Assembly (NCBI GenBank): GCA_000697665.1 | Contig: KL197717.1 | Span: 1,021,950 to 1,085,949, forward strand | Source: Jaapia argillacea MUCL 33604 | Taxonomy: Eukaryota > Basidiomycota > Agaricomycetes > Jaapiales > Jaapiaceae | DNA: 64,000 nucleotides | Reading direction: 5' to 3' | Shown here: piece by piece, positions 11,254 to 21,845 of the stretch | Layout: the number at the start of each line of letters is the position of its first letter | How positions within the stretch are numbered: the stretch's first letter is position 1 | The notes under the pieces: model-generated | The model's input: only the letters and a program-made list of their open reading frames with translations | What the model was told of the DNA's origin: nothing | The model's database searches: none | Made by a program: the position numbers and the translations under genes

Positions 11254-11904
11254 CTCGGATCGTCTCCAGGGTTCTGTCAGAGAACGATTGTAAGATCCCT
11301 CCAAGTTTCGGTTGGGTTTCACATCTCTACGTGTCTCGTTGTTGAGCTGGGGACGAGAGGAGTTTTTTGGGACGAGGACTTCGCTCGTTGTGAGCTTTTC
11401 CCAGCGTGGATCCACTCAAAAGTATGTATTGGACATGCGGTGCAATATTAGAACTTCACGAGCTGATTTGTTTTACCTTCCGAGTGTCGCCCACATCTCG
11501 CGTTCATAACTATGGGTTGATTTCCACCTACTTTCGTGGTGGTCTTCAGAGCAAATATCATTGATGTGGCTGGTTTCTGGCTTGGCTTGGGGTGTCTGCA
11601 AAGATCATTTCATTGCATCGAAGTGGCACAGACTGCTGTCGACCCGAACGACCCGAACGTATGCCCATGGTTCTAAGTTCGGGATAGTGATGAGCGTGGA
11701 TCCACAATCGGGGCCGTCCCGATATAGTTATAAGGTGGTTCTCGTCAGTCAGGATGCATGACGAGTTCCAGAATGTGCTCGGAAGTGATGTACGACCCAT
11801 GCTTTATTATTCTAGATTGTATCTTCGAGAAAATATCCGGTTCAATAGGTTGGATCGCTAGCGAAGGCTCCTCCACCCGCACTGGCTCTACCACTGGCCA
11901 TACT
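11254..11904. other. LSM8 3' flank and remnants downstream of DUF6593-A
   Basis: No independent gene supported. On the - strand at about 11860-11945 lies the frame-shifted continuation of DUF6593-A (QRVRMLAKHE, matching QKVRMVVKHE of copy C). The rest shows no motif I recognise. Confidence 0.4.
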
Positions 11905-12551
11905 TCATGCTTTGCCAGCATCCTCACGCGCTGCGACGAGCTCGTCCCTGATATGATCCACATCAGATTTCAAAACGAAATATGCGGGAAGAATGGTTGG
12001 AGTGCCATCGATTACTCGTTTCTTGGACTTTACGAACCACGCGAGGGGTGTAGTTAAGTCTTCCGAGGCGTAAAGCTTCCCGTGGATGAGTAATCAATAG
12101 AAAACCGAGAAACGCAGAGGAGGGTACGCACGGTGAGTTGGCGAACTATATTGATGTTCCAAGTATAATCTTTCCCATCAACTGCAAATGTTATCGGGCT
12201 AATACATCGGCATGAATACTCGTCATTGTATGGGCAGTTCGACAATACTCACAAGTGAGATACACCCTTCGTTATTAACCATTTACTCAACTTCATCTTC
12301 TCCCCACCTCGGATACTGATCTTGTCCGGCAAGATGGTGCCTCTCGTGATTACGGCGACAGGGATATCAGAGTACGCAGAGCGAACTTCAGTTCTATCTC
12401 CACTTGTGTTGGAAGAGACAGTATACAGTGGTTCAGTTTCCATTCCGCTCGAACCGAGTGATACGTGAGTATTTTTCATACTGTCCTTATCCAAAACTAG
12501 GACAGTGCTACCAGCCGGAGGATGATCGACAAGCGTAACTTGGGAGTCCAT
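11905..12551 (-). CDS. DUF6593 protein, copy A, C-terminus damaged
   Basis: Exons 12551-12253, 12198-12132 and 12075-11905 give 178 residues, starting MDSQVTLVDHPPAGSTVLVL. Family features in order: VLVLDKDSMKNTHVSL, LYTVSSNTSGDRTEV, a PDKISIRGGEKMKL strand, FPITFAVDGKDYTWN (the G..Y.W core), then LAWFVKSKK and YFVLKSDVDHIRDELVA. DUF6593 is a basidiomycete family with a beta-rich fold and no known function. Compared with copy C the frame shifts after DELVA and ends within about eight residues, while the family C-terminal helix (VEQKVRMVVKHE in C) is present but out of frame (QRVRMLAKHE). Whether the shorter protein is functional is unknown. Intron positions and phases equal copy C. Confidence 0.75.
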
Positions 12552-13197
12552 TGTCTTGGTTAGAATGATGATGCTGTCGCGGTAGACCCAGGAAAGGTCT
12601 GTACAGCATAGATGAGGGCGGTGTCGAGCCTTTATGCTTCCGAGGAACCGCAGTAGGCAGTGTGAGGATTCTGCGATGCCGTGTGTTCAACCATCACATG
12701 CATGATCGCAGTGGGCACAAGGCCCCGAGATATCAACGATGTCCTAAAGCTTCGGGCTGAGGGCAGAGTCCTGGCAGAGCGCAGCAACCATTTGAACCGC
12801 CGTGACGCGAACGAGATTTATCTTTGGACTTGCGATGTTTCAGTTCAACGGCGAACTGTTCGAAAGACTTTTTGTAGGTTATGTAAACGCCTTGACGAAC
12901 TCATAACGGCCGATACTCACCCCAGGCCCACTGATCTGCATTCAAGCAGGATGCGATCCGTAACGAATCGTCAATCCGGAGTCGAAAATAGGTGGCAAAT
13001 AATCATTCACTGGATCACAAGATCATGATACTTGACACGAGCCGGAAATGACCAAGGTGGTAGTACATTCAAAATTGAAGCCTGGCGGTACATGTGAAAG
13101 GAGTAGTCAAAAGTTCAACGCTTGTTCATGGATCTTTTTGCAGTACATGTAAACGGGGGAAATCAAATGATAAAAACCTATACGCACCTCTTCATGT

Positions 13198-14509
13198 CTA
13201 CTCAACACCAGCGATCGCAGCCCTAACCTTGATATGATCACCTTCCGCATTATAACCATCAAAGAACTGGATCCTAGTCTCGGGGCGGAAAAGCAAGACA
13301 TGCGAAGATCCTCCAAAGTGGAACATTCCGAGCTGATCACCCTTATTGATTCTCTGACCCGCTCTAACAGTTACCTCGCAAGTAGATACCTCGGTCATGC
13401 CAATGGCGATGAAGCACATGAGGCCGATCGATCGGTTGTCGGATTCGATGAAGACGAGGGTGCGTGTGGTGGTGGCGGTAATAAAGGCCAGAGAGCGGAG
13501 GAAGGGGTTGTCCTCCTCTCCCAAGAGGGCGGGAGATTGAGCAAAGTAAGTTCCTGGAACCTCAACTATCTTATCGATAACGCCCGTAGCGGGAGAGTGC
13601 CAGCGGTGGTAGCCGGTAACCTCGAGGAATCCCTGGAAGACGGTCCCTCCAACAAACTGGTGGGCGTATTCGGAGTCGTGGTTAAGCATATGACTGAGGG
13701 AATAGGCCTCGCCCTTGATCCAAAATTGGTCAAAGTCGTTAACGTTGTGAGCAACGTTATAGAGTTTGGACTCGCAAGCGCCATTGACGATGTTGGGGTT
13801 ATCTGGGAGCTCGAGTGTACGGATGTTCGGACGGAAAGACCTGTTAAAGAAGTGGTCCCAGGATGTGAAACCGTAGTGCGGGGCCTTTGGGTCACAGACG
13901 AAGATATCTGCGAAGCCAAGGCCAGGTTCGAAATACTCCTCCATCGCCTTGATGGCTTGGGTATTAAGCCAGCCGCGAGGCTTATCATGGAGAACGTGGC
14001 GAGATGCAGGAGAAGAGAGGAAATCCGCCCAGACGTCAAACATCTTCTTGAAATGCTCGTTCAACTTAGAGCTGAGGAACGTGGTAAAACCGCCTTGGGT
14101 GTTCATGGCTTGGTGGATGATCATATAGATCGGGGGCCCGATATCGCCGTAGAAGGGCGCTTCTTGGATGATCTTGTTCAACAGCAACACCAAGGTCTCA
14201 TAGTCGGTTACCTTGGGGAGTATTAGAGTCATCGCTCGGTAGAGTCAAGAGCAAATGAAAGCCACATACATAAGGGGGCTTCGTTCCTTCGAACATCTGG
14301 TGGAAACCCATGTACATCGTGCCATCAGCCTCGATGAAGTCCTTGAAGTCTTGCACAACAGGTAGAAGGACAGTTTCGGAGCGAGTGCCCTTGCGGGGTC
14401 GAACCTCCTCTACTATTCCCTGGAGCCACGCTTCAAGGACCTCTTGGCTCGCCGGGAGCCATCCGCCCTTTCGGAAGTGCTCGGTTAAAGTAGCCGAGTG
14501 TCTGGACAT
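13198..14509 (-). CDS. PsiD-like pyruvoyl-dependent decarboxylase (phosphatidylserine decarboxylase family), copy 1
   Basis: Exons 14509-14270 and 14211-13198, one 58-nt intron, give 417 residues (PsiD of Psilocybe has 439). The N-terminus (GGWLPASQEVLEAWL, VQDFKDFIEADGTMYMGF) and the block APFYGDIGPPIYMIIHQAMNT follow PsiD closely. Catalytic signatures are intact: YHRWHSP at residues 281-287 and FHFGGSS at 378-383. In this family the chain cuts itself between Gly and Ser (here Gly381/Ser382) to create the pyruvoyl group. GGSS instead of the LGST of true phosphatidylserine decarboxylases, and no transit peptide or membrane anchor, point to a soluble amino-acid decarboxylase. PsiD acts on L-tryptophan; the substrate here is not known. 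A TATAAAG lies about 300 nt upstream, conserved in copy 2. DUF6593-A follows downstream on the same strand. Confidence 0.9.
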
Positions 14510-14804
14510 TGTCTACCGGCGCGTGGTTAGGATGAAGTGGCGTTGGAGTGGATATGACGTTGACCAACACGGGGCCAACGGCGGTAATGCGAGAAACAGC
14601 TAAATCAACGGCGTGTTTAGCATAATATCAGGTGAGGGATGGGATACGAGAGCAAGACGAACTTGGGTCGACGGATGGAGTACGAATAAATGTACAGTCG
14701 AATCAAGCGTGTGGTGAGCACAAGGATCTATCAAGGTAGGGGAGGAAAGCACGATTTGGGAAGCACTAGCGGGGTGCTGAGGAAGGTAACATGGAACAGA
14801 GCCC

Positions 14805-14811
14805 CTTTATA
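14805..14811 (-). promoter_or_regulatory. TATA-like box of PsiD-like copy 1
   Basis: Reads TATAAAG on the - strand, about 295 nt before the ATG, in a segment (rc of acagagcccctttata) conserved in copy 2 at the matching place. Such a long leader would be unusual but possible. Confidence 0.35.
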
Positions 14812-15300
14812 CATTCTGACTTCGAGTTACGCCATTCACATATCCTCGACCTGAACAATGGCCATCGTCTGCTGACAGTAGGGAGTGCGTAATGCAAAGT
14901 GGAGATCGGGCGACTCCGAAGCTGAAAGCGGCTTGCGTAGAGTTGCGGGACAAGAAAATCCCGTTTATTTCCTCCAAACCAGAGTTGTGGGGTTCAAGGG
15001 AACAATGCCGATTGGAAATTTGCCGTCCTTCGACTTTCCAAGTTGTCAAAGGGTTGATCGGGATGAGAAAGGGTGTTGTGAATTACGCACCTCTAGTCGT
15101 CATTGGGGGAAAGGAGGACAGTTTGAGAAGAAGAAAGTGGATTCCGTACACCGAGGACGAGTGCCATGTGATTATTAAGACGGCGTCCATTGGAGGGCCA
15201 CAACGTCAGGCAGGTGGTTCGGGACGGAGAGGCTCTGGTGGTATACAAAGCAGGATAGCAGAATACCCCAAAGCTCTGCTATGGCTTCCAATCCAGCCAT

Positions 15301-15986
15301 GAACGGAAGCACGTGCAACATGGCTGGAGCATGCATATCACGAACTTGGACTTATTATCGCCCGAGAAGTGTGATCAGACCTTCTCATCATGGAGAAGGG
15401 GCCACGCTTACTTCAGAAGCACAAAACGAGAATGAGGTTGCGGCAAAACGAACGACTCATCGACATATGCTGCGAAGCCAACCAATAAGAGGGTAGCTGG
15501 TTAAAGGTAAACAACGATTCCCCGCCTGAATCATCCACCAATCCTCCAAAACAGACGCACGGGCGATGTGGGTGGGCGAATGCATTCCAGGCTGAAATGT
15601 CACGAAGGTTCAGGTCAACACAGGCATGGCACCTACGGCGCGCAAACACCTCAAGAAAGGCCAGTTTGATATACCGCTCCCTCCCTCCCTCCCTCCACCC
15701 ATCAAAGACGTCAAACTTTCGAGGAATAATACCCTTGCTCGATCTTGGATATGATCCGTAGGTGGGGTCGAAGGCACTTGAAGGGTGATCAAGCTTTCCT
15801 TTTGTTCCAAAAACTTTGAGGGATTCCTTCTCGGAGTTGATAACAGACATGTCGCAACCGCAAAATCGTTCAATGATACACTGCAGAGATTTATGGGCGG
15901 AGAATCATTAGCCTGGGAACTTGACTTGCATTAGGGTTGGTTCATGGACCTACCTACCAAGGACGGGGCGTCCATCTGGACATACT
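15301..15986. other. Spacer between duplicated units
   Basis: Diverged remnants of the duplicated block (cgacatatgctgcg at about 15460 matches 20,727; atggacctacctaccaagga at 15944 matches 20,949). A cctccctccctccctcc microsatellite lies at about 15,687-15,704. A - strand open frame at 15413-15850 has no recognisable domain and crosses the microsatellite. Confidence 0.45.
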
Positions 15987-16773
15987 TACAGTCTTGTACT
16001 GGTCCTTGGGACACAACATTGAAGTTGGCTTCTCACACCATTTCTATTCACAATTTTGTAAAAGCTAAGAGGCTGAATCTTTCTAAGGTATATCAAGGTC
16101 TATTCCACCAAATCTCCGAGGGGATACATTGGGTACTGAACTGACGGAAAGCAGAATCTGGCGACAGGTCAGAATTGTGCATTTACTAGTCCTTGGGACA
16201 GATGTGACAATGTAACGCATAATCTCCAAGCTCATCACAGCTCTGAATTGGCTCGGAACGCCCAGAAAAGCGGATATATATTCCCTGAGACACTATCTTC
16301 ATTTATTGCGGGGAAAATGGAGGAGACACCAGTATCACCACTGTGGATTCGAGGCAAGAGGATCGAGTGTGATGTGACACTTGTCACGGTGGTCATCCTT
16401 GGGACACTGGTCTCAGACCGTTTTCTCGATTTCTGGGAGATACTACACCCCCAAACCGAGATGGATTGGTCTCAAATAGATGTATTTATTCATTAGTTGT
16501 CGAATGAGACCAAAAATGAGGGCCAACTCCCCCATATCTGGTGGTCGAGTGCCCGAATGAAAGTCAAATCTGTCAGAAATGGCCAATTTCACCCCTCGGG
16601 CATTGCCCACAGCAGCGAGCACAAAACCAAATGCCTGAAAAATTTACAGAGACTTAGTATATACATATAGCTTGGTCCTTACAAGATTTTGTAGCAGCAT
16701 GACGAGAATTGGCCGAGCAGCAAGCGATTGTCCCAAGGACAAGTGCTGTCCCAACGACCAGTACATGACTGTA
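15987..16773. mobile_element. Non-autonomous Tc1/mariner-type MITE
   Basis: A 783-bp element (15989-16771) bounded by TA on both sides. The left end CAGTCTTGTACTGGTCCTTG and the right end read on the other strand CAGTCATGTACTGGTCGTTG form inverted termini of 25 bp with two differences; a CAGT start next to a TA duplication is typical of the Tc1/mariner superfamily. The subterminal motif TCCTTGGGACA occurs at 16003, 16190 and 16396 and inverted at 16729-16739. There is no transposase frame. It lies in the spacer that aligns with 20,960-21,030 beside copy C, where it is absent, so it landed after the block was duplicated or was lost on one side. Confidence 0.65.
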
Positions 16774-16876
16774 GTCCAAATAATAACAACTTGACAAGAG
16801 CTACTTGAGTATTACGCAGGGGACTCGGAGATAGTGTTACAATAATCAGGTGTCATCAAGAGGAAAACAACTCTCC

Positions 16877-17458
16877 ATGGTCAAACCACTCCTCCCTTTG
16901 CTATCCCAATATTGATAGCCAACAGTTCATGCTTTACCATGATTCGAACCTTTTGCTGAACGACTACAAGAGAAGCGATAATGTCATCTCGGATTTCGTC
17001 GATCTCGGGTGTCAGAACAAGGTAAGTGTGGAGACGTGATCCTGGAGGGTGTTCGTCGAGCTTTGATGGACCATGTCAGGGGAGTGTAGGGGTCATCCTA
17101 GGCGAAGAGCTGTTAAAATTGGACCAGTTTAGTGAGTGAGGGGGAGCACAGATAAAGGGACTCCCCGCTACTTAATGCATGGCGTTCGTTCGCATAAGTA
17201 GTTCCTTCCCTCTGCCTTCAATTGTGATTGGACTGGAGATGAATAAGTGCTGAATTTGGTTTCGATACGCAATCACCCCAAATAACTTACAACTCTGAAG
17301 TTCCATGTGTCTTCAACCACCTACCCTGCTCCACCAGTTCCGCCCCTCTCAAACTCACTTTACCCGGGAGGAAAGCGCTTCTGATAATAACTGCGAAGGG
17401 GGTCTCGGAGTAGACAACCAGCTGGAGGAGGATCGACGAGCGCACCTTGGGAGTCCAT
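16877..17458 (-). pseudogene. DUF6593 pseudogene, copy B
   Basis: The start (MDSQGALVDPPPAG, ATG at 17458) is kept, but the next roughly 130 bases that encode the first beta-strands in copies A and C are deleted, and the remaining frame stops soon after. The second exon (ggactggagatg acceptor region, near 17,230) also has an extra base relative to C within ITIEV, and a stop follows. The third exon is still recognisable by similarity at about 16,880-17,115. The gene is therefore dead. It sits directly downstream of PsiD-like copy 2, matching DUF6593-A downstream of copy 1. Confidence 0.85.
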
Positions 17459-18069
17459 CGTCTTTGCTAGAATGATAACGCAGTCCAGGTAGACCCAAGA
17501 AATGATTGTATACCATCGACGAAGGTGGTGTTGAGCCTTGATATTTCCGAGGAATCGCAGTAAACAGTGTGCGAGGATTCTGGGACGCAGTGCATTCAAT
17601 CATCACATGGATGATGGCAGTGGGCACAAGGCCCGAGATATGAACGGTGTCCTAAAGCTTTGAGCTGAGGTTAGAGGGCAGGCAGTTCATAGTAACCATT
17701 TGAGCCGCGCGCCGTGGACATGAGCGAGATTGATCTTTGGACTTGCGGCATTCGAGTTGAGGTAATGTAAGCACGTTGGCGAACTCACCGTCTGATACTC
17801 ACCCATCTCTGCATTCAAGCCAGACGCGAGCTTTGGGACATCCGTAACAAATCGTCGACCGGGAGTCAAACATAGGCGGCAAATAATCAGCAATACTTAT
17901 CACGCGCCGGAACTGACTCGGATCAAGGTGGTAGTACATTCAAGATTCAAGATAAATCGTACATTGGAAAGCAACATAGCAACATGCAGAAGCAGTTTGC
18001 TCATGCGGATCTCTTTGAAGGATAAGTAAGCGGGGAAGATAAACAAGAAAAAAATACGCACCGTCACTT

Positions 18070-19389
18070 CTACTCCACCCCAGCGATCGCAGCCCTAACC
18101 TTGACATGATCACCCTCCGCACTATAACCATCAAAGAACTGGATCCTAGTCTCAGGGCGGAAAAGCAAGACATGCGAAGACCCTCCAAAGTGGAACATTC
18201 CGAGCTGATCACCTCTATTGATCCTCTGACCAGCTTTAACAGTCACCTCGCAAGTAGATATTTCCGTCATCCCAATAGCAATGAAGCACATGAGGCCGAT
18301 CAATGGGTTGTCGGATTCGATGAAGATGATGGCGCGAGTGGTGATGGCGGTGATAAATGCGAGGGATCGGAGGTAGGGATTATCCTGCTCTCCCAAGAGA
18401 GCGGGAGATTGGGCGAAGTAAGTTCCTGGGACCTCAACGATCTTCTTGATCGTGCCCGTAGCGGGAGAGTGCCAGCGGTGGTAGCCGGTAACCTCGAGGA
18501 ATCCCTGGAAGACAGTCCCTCCAACGAACTGCTCAGCGTATTCGGAGTCGTGGTTAAGCATATGACTAAGGGAATAGGGCTCGCCCTTGATCCAAAATTG
18601 GTCAAACTCGTTAACGTCGCGAGCAACGTTGTAGAGTTTGGACTCGCAAGCGCCATTGATGATGTTGGGGTTGTCGGGGAATTCGAGTGTACGGATGTTC
18701 GGACGGAAAGATCTGTTAAAGAAGTGGTCCCAGGATGTGAATCCGTAATGCGGAGCCTTGGGGTCACAGACGAAGATATCTGCGAAGCCAAGTCCAGGTT
18801 CGAAATGCTCCTCCATCGCCTTGATGGCTTCTGGAGTAAGCCAGCCGCGAGGCTTATCGTTGAGGACGTGGCGAGATGCAGGAGAAGAGAGGAAATCCGC
18901 CCAGACGTCGAACATCTTCTTGAAATGCTCGTTCAACTTGGTGCTGAGGAACGTGGTGAAGCCGCCTTGTGTGTTCATAGCTTGGTTGATGATCATGTAG
19001 ACCGGAGGTCCGATATCGCCGTAGGCTGGCGCTTCTTGAACAATCTTGTTCAACAGCAACACCAAAGTCTCATAGTCGGTTACCTTGGGGGAGGGTTAGA
19101 GTGATCATGTCGGTGCTAGTAGGGGCAAGAGCCAACAAAAGCCACATACATAGGGGGGCTTAGCTCCTTCGAACATCTGACGAAAACCCATATACATCGT
19201 GCCATCATTCGTGATGAAGTCTTTGAAGTCCTGTACGGCCGGTAGAAGGACGGTTTCGGAACGTGTGCCCTTGCGGGGCCGGACCTCCTCGACCATTCCC
19301 TTGAGCCACGCTTCTAGGACCTTTTGGCTCGCCGGGAGCCATCCGCCCTTTCGGAAGTGCTCGGTTAAGGTAGTCGAGGATCTGGACAT
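18070..19389 (-). CDS. PsiD-like pyruvoyl-dependent decarboxylase (phosphatidylserine decarboxylase family), copy 2
   Basis: Exons 19389-19150 and 19083-18070 (66-nt intron, same position and phase as copy 1) give 417 residues. Catalytic motifs YHRWHSP and FHFGGSS are unchanged, and the great majority of residues equal copy 1; differences are mostly conservative (LTPEAIKAM for LNTQAIKAM, IKKIVEVPG for IDKIVEVPG). The start is fixed by MSRSSTTLTEHFRKGGWLP matching MSRHSATLTEHFRKGGWLP. Same inference as for copy 1: a soluble, self-processing decarboxylase, substrate unknown. The conservation of both catalytic motifs while the neighbouring DUF6593-B decayed suggests that this gene is still selected. 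Confidence 0.9.
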
Positions 19390-19699
19390 AGTCTACTGGC
19401 ACGTCGTTAGGATACAGTAGGGTTGAAGAGGAGGAGGAGAGGTTGACGAACACGGGATCAACGGCGGTGATGCGAGTAATGGTAAGCGCTGAATCAAGTG
19501 CGGGATTAGCATATAAGATGAAGGAGGGGATTTGAGCGATAGACGAACTTGAGATGGGCGGCTGGAATGCGAAATAAATGTCCTGTCAAAGCAAGTATGT
19601 GGTGAGCATAAGGATCCATTAAGGTGAGGGAGCGAGGAACGCACGATTGGGGGCGCACTGAGGAAAATGCACTGAGGAAAGTAAGATGGGACAGAGCTT

Positions 19700-19706
19700 C
19701 TTTATA
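19700..19706 (-). promoter_or_regulatory. TATA-like box of PsiD-like copy 2
   Basis: TATAAAG on the - strand about 310 nt before the ATG, in the same sequence context as the one upstream of copy 1 although flanks have diverged. Confidence 0.35.
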
Positions 19707-20215
19707 CTGGCTTGTGTCGTTAACATATCCTCGATCCGAACAATGGCATTCATCTGGTGACATCCAGAATGGCGGAGATTGAGTGTCTCCGAGGCTCGTA
19801 GTAGCTTCCAACGAATTGAGGAACAAGAAAGTGCATACCTTTCCTCAAAACGAGTATTCTGGGGTTCAAGGGAACAACGCCGATTGGTACTTTGCCGTCG
19901 TTTGACGTTCCAAGCTATCAGACGGGTTTCGGGACGAGACGTGGCGCTGTGAATTACGCGCGTCTGCCAATGATCGACGACAAGAAAGACAATTCTATAT
20001 GCTCAGAACGAGCAGCAAGATGAATTGAGAAGAAGGAAGTGGATTCCGTCCGTCGAGAGAGAGCACCATGTGATTCAAAGTGATTGGGACAGCGGTGTCC
20101 ATTGGAGGCCCGCAAAAGTCAGGCGGGTTGTTCGGGACGGGGAGGCTCTTGTGATATATAAATCAGGACGACAGAATACCTCAGAGCTCTGCCGTGACTT
20201 CCAATCCAGCCGAGG

Positions 20216-21086
20216 ACTTTGAACGTTGGCCGATGGCCGTGGGATTCACCATCAGATGAGAAGCGAACTGGGGAAAAAGGAGACAACGATTCCAATGTCG
20301 ATGTATATCGCAGACTCATGCAGAGAAACGAGGAGAAGAACAGGGGAACACTGGAGGAGATGATTGGATGGGCATCCGGGATGTGATAGGTCCGGTGGCG
20401 ACACGTGGCGATGAAAGGAAGCACACGGAACGTGTTTAGGGTATGAACGGATCGTGATGGGGCGAAGATAACCTGAGTATCGCCTGAGGAAGGTGATCAG
20501 ACCTTCCCATGATAGCCAAGGCATTGTCACTTACTTCAGAAATACAGTGATGAGGACTCGAACAACCTCGATGGAGGATGAGTATCCGAGGAGTTTGGCT
20601 ATATGCATATCAAAATCCTGTCAAAACACGTCTTGATGTCGATACCATTGTATCCAGTCCTTAAAGACCAAGGTTTCGCGAAAGCAAGAACCCTAAATGC
20701 CCACCCTCGTTGCCGGCGGATATCGACATATGTTGCGTTCCCAGGCATCAACCTAATTATAAGTATTCTGGGCTAGATGGCTTGAGGTATTGTACAGGAG
20801 CTCGGTTGAGACAGCTCGGTACCATCTCCGAGGTTCTGGTGGGTTATATGTGAGGAGAATATCTGAAGCTGTAGTTGGTTGATTCGTCGACATTATAGAA
20901 GTGGAGAAGGTCTATCACAAGTGAATTCGGTGGGATTGGGGTTGGTCCATGGACCGTCCACCAAGGACTCTCGCAGGGCATCGGTCCATTCGGAGACACA
21001 ACCGGAGGAGCAACTTCAAGTACACAGGGAGATGGTGGTGTTACAGTCAGGTTTTATCAAGAGAGAACGGCGCTCGGTCAACGTGG
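20216..21086. other. Spacer between unit B and DUF6593-C
   Basis: No gene supported. The segment near 20,940-21,080 matches 15,940-15,985 plus 16,780-16,880, that is, the unit A/B spacer without the MITE. Confidence 0.45.
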
Positions 21087-21830
21087 TCAAAACGATCCAG
21101 TAGGAGCTGCCTCCGGCAAACCACTCCGCCCCTTTGCTATCCCAATATTGATAGCCAACAGCTCATGCTTTACCACCATCCGAACCTTTTGCTCAACGAC
21201 TACAAGAGAAGCGACAATGTCATCTCGAATTTCATCAATCTCGGGTGTCAGAACGAAGTAAGGTGGGGATGTGATGCCGGACGGTGTGCGTCGAGCTTTG
21301 ATGAACCATGCCAGGGGTGTGTAGGGGTCGTCCTCGGCGAAGAGCTGCGGAAATTGGATAGGGTTAGTAGGTGAAGGATAACCCAGATATGTAAAGGAAC
21401 TCACGGCTAGTTGATGGATGGCGTTCGTTCGCCATAAGTAGTTCCTTCCCTCTACCTCGATTGTGATCGGACTAGAGGTGAAGAAGTGGTGAGTTCCGTT
21501 TCGACGCACAAACACCCAAACGCCACATACTCACAACTCAGATGTTCCATGTGTCTTCAACCACCTACCCAGCCTCACCGGTTCCGCCCCTCTCAGACTC
21601 ACTTTATCGGGGAAGAAAGTGCTTCTGGTGATAACAGCAAGTGGGGTGTCGGAGTAGACAGACCGGACTTCCGTTCGATCGTGGTCCCTGTTGGTATGGA
21701 TGGTATAGAGAGGTCGACGGGTCTCGTTCAGAGAAATGGTAGCATTCTTCATGGAGTCTTTGTCAAAGACTAGGACGATTTGACCTTGGTTGAGGAGGGA
21801 AGGGTCGACGAGGGTGATTTGGGACTCCAT
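21087..21830 (-). CDS. DUF6593 protein, copy C (intact)
   Basis: Exons 21830-21535, 21471-21405 and 21344-21087 give 206 residues. The start MESQITLVD at 21830 is chosen because copies A and B begin at the same place; an in-frame ATG five codons earlier is possible. Family features: IVLVFDKDSMKNATISL, LYTIHTN, a PDKVSLRG strand, FPITIEVEGRNYLWR, LFAEDDPYTPLAWFIKARR, YFVLTPEIDEIRDDIV and a helix VEQKVRMVVKHELL. This is the full DUF6593 arrangement with a longer C-terminus than copy A. Introns are 63 and 60 nt. No known function; the family is abundant in basidiomycetes and its members usually lie in lineage-specific clusters. Confidence 0.85.
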
Positions 21831-21845
21831 GGTGGGTGAGGACAA

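Larger units (their letters stand above)
11905..15300. repeat. Segmental duplication, unit A (DUF6593 + PsiD-like gene)
   Basis: This unit and unit B (about 16,870-20,215) share gene order, intron positions, the spacer between the two genes (for example atgatcgcagtgggcacaag near 12703 versus atgatggcagtgggcacaag near 17608) and about 0.8 kb upstream of the decarboxylase (both carry gttcaagggaaca...gccgattgg). The coding parts are nearest to identical; non-coding parts have diverged with indels. A third DUF6593 gene (C) without decarboxylase follows unit B. Confidence 0.8.
16870..20215. repeat. Segmental duplication, unit B (pseudogene DUF6593-B + PsiD-like gene)
   Basis: Counterpart of unit A (11,905-15,300), same strand and order. 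The DUF6593 part of B is more like copy C than like A (for example gaacgactacaagagaagcga near 16,957 against caacgactacaagagaagcga near 21,194), so the array probably grew by more than one event or was mixed by conversion. Confidence 0.75.

Noticed and set aside
13234-14226. 330-codon open frame on the + strand opposite decarboxylase copy 1 (and 332 codons at 18106-19104 opposite copy 2)
   Set aside because: Both are exact antisense shadows of the conserved decarboxylase exons; codon bias of the real gene keeps the reverse frame open. No domain is encoded.
15413-15850. 145-codon open frame on the - strand in the duplicated spacer
   Set aside because: Runs through a CCCT microsatellite, lacks a domain, and the equivalent spacer near 20,300-20,900 has no matching frame.
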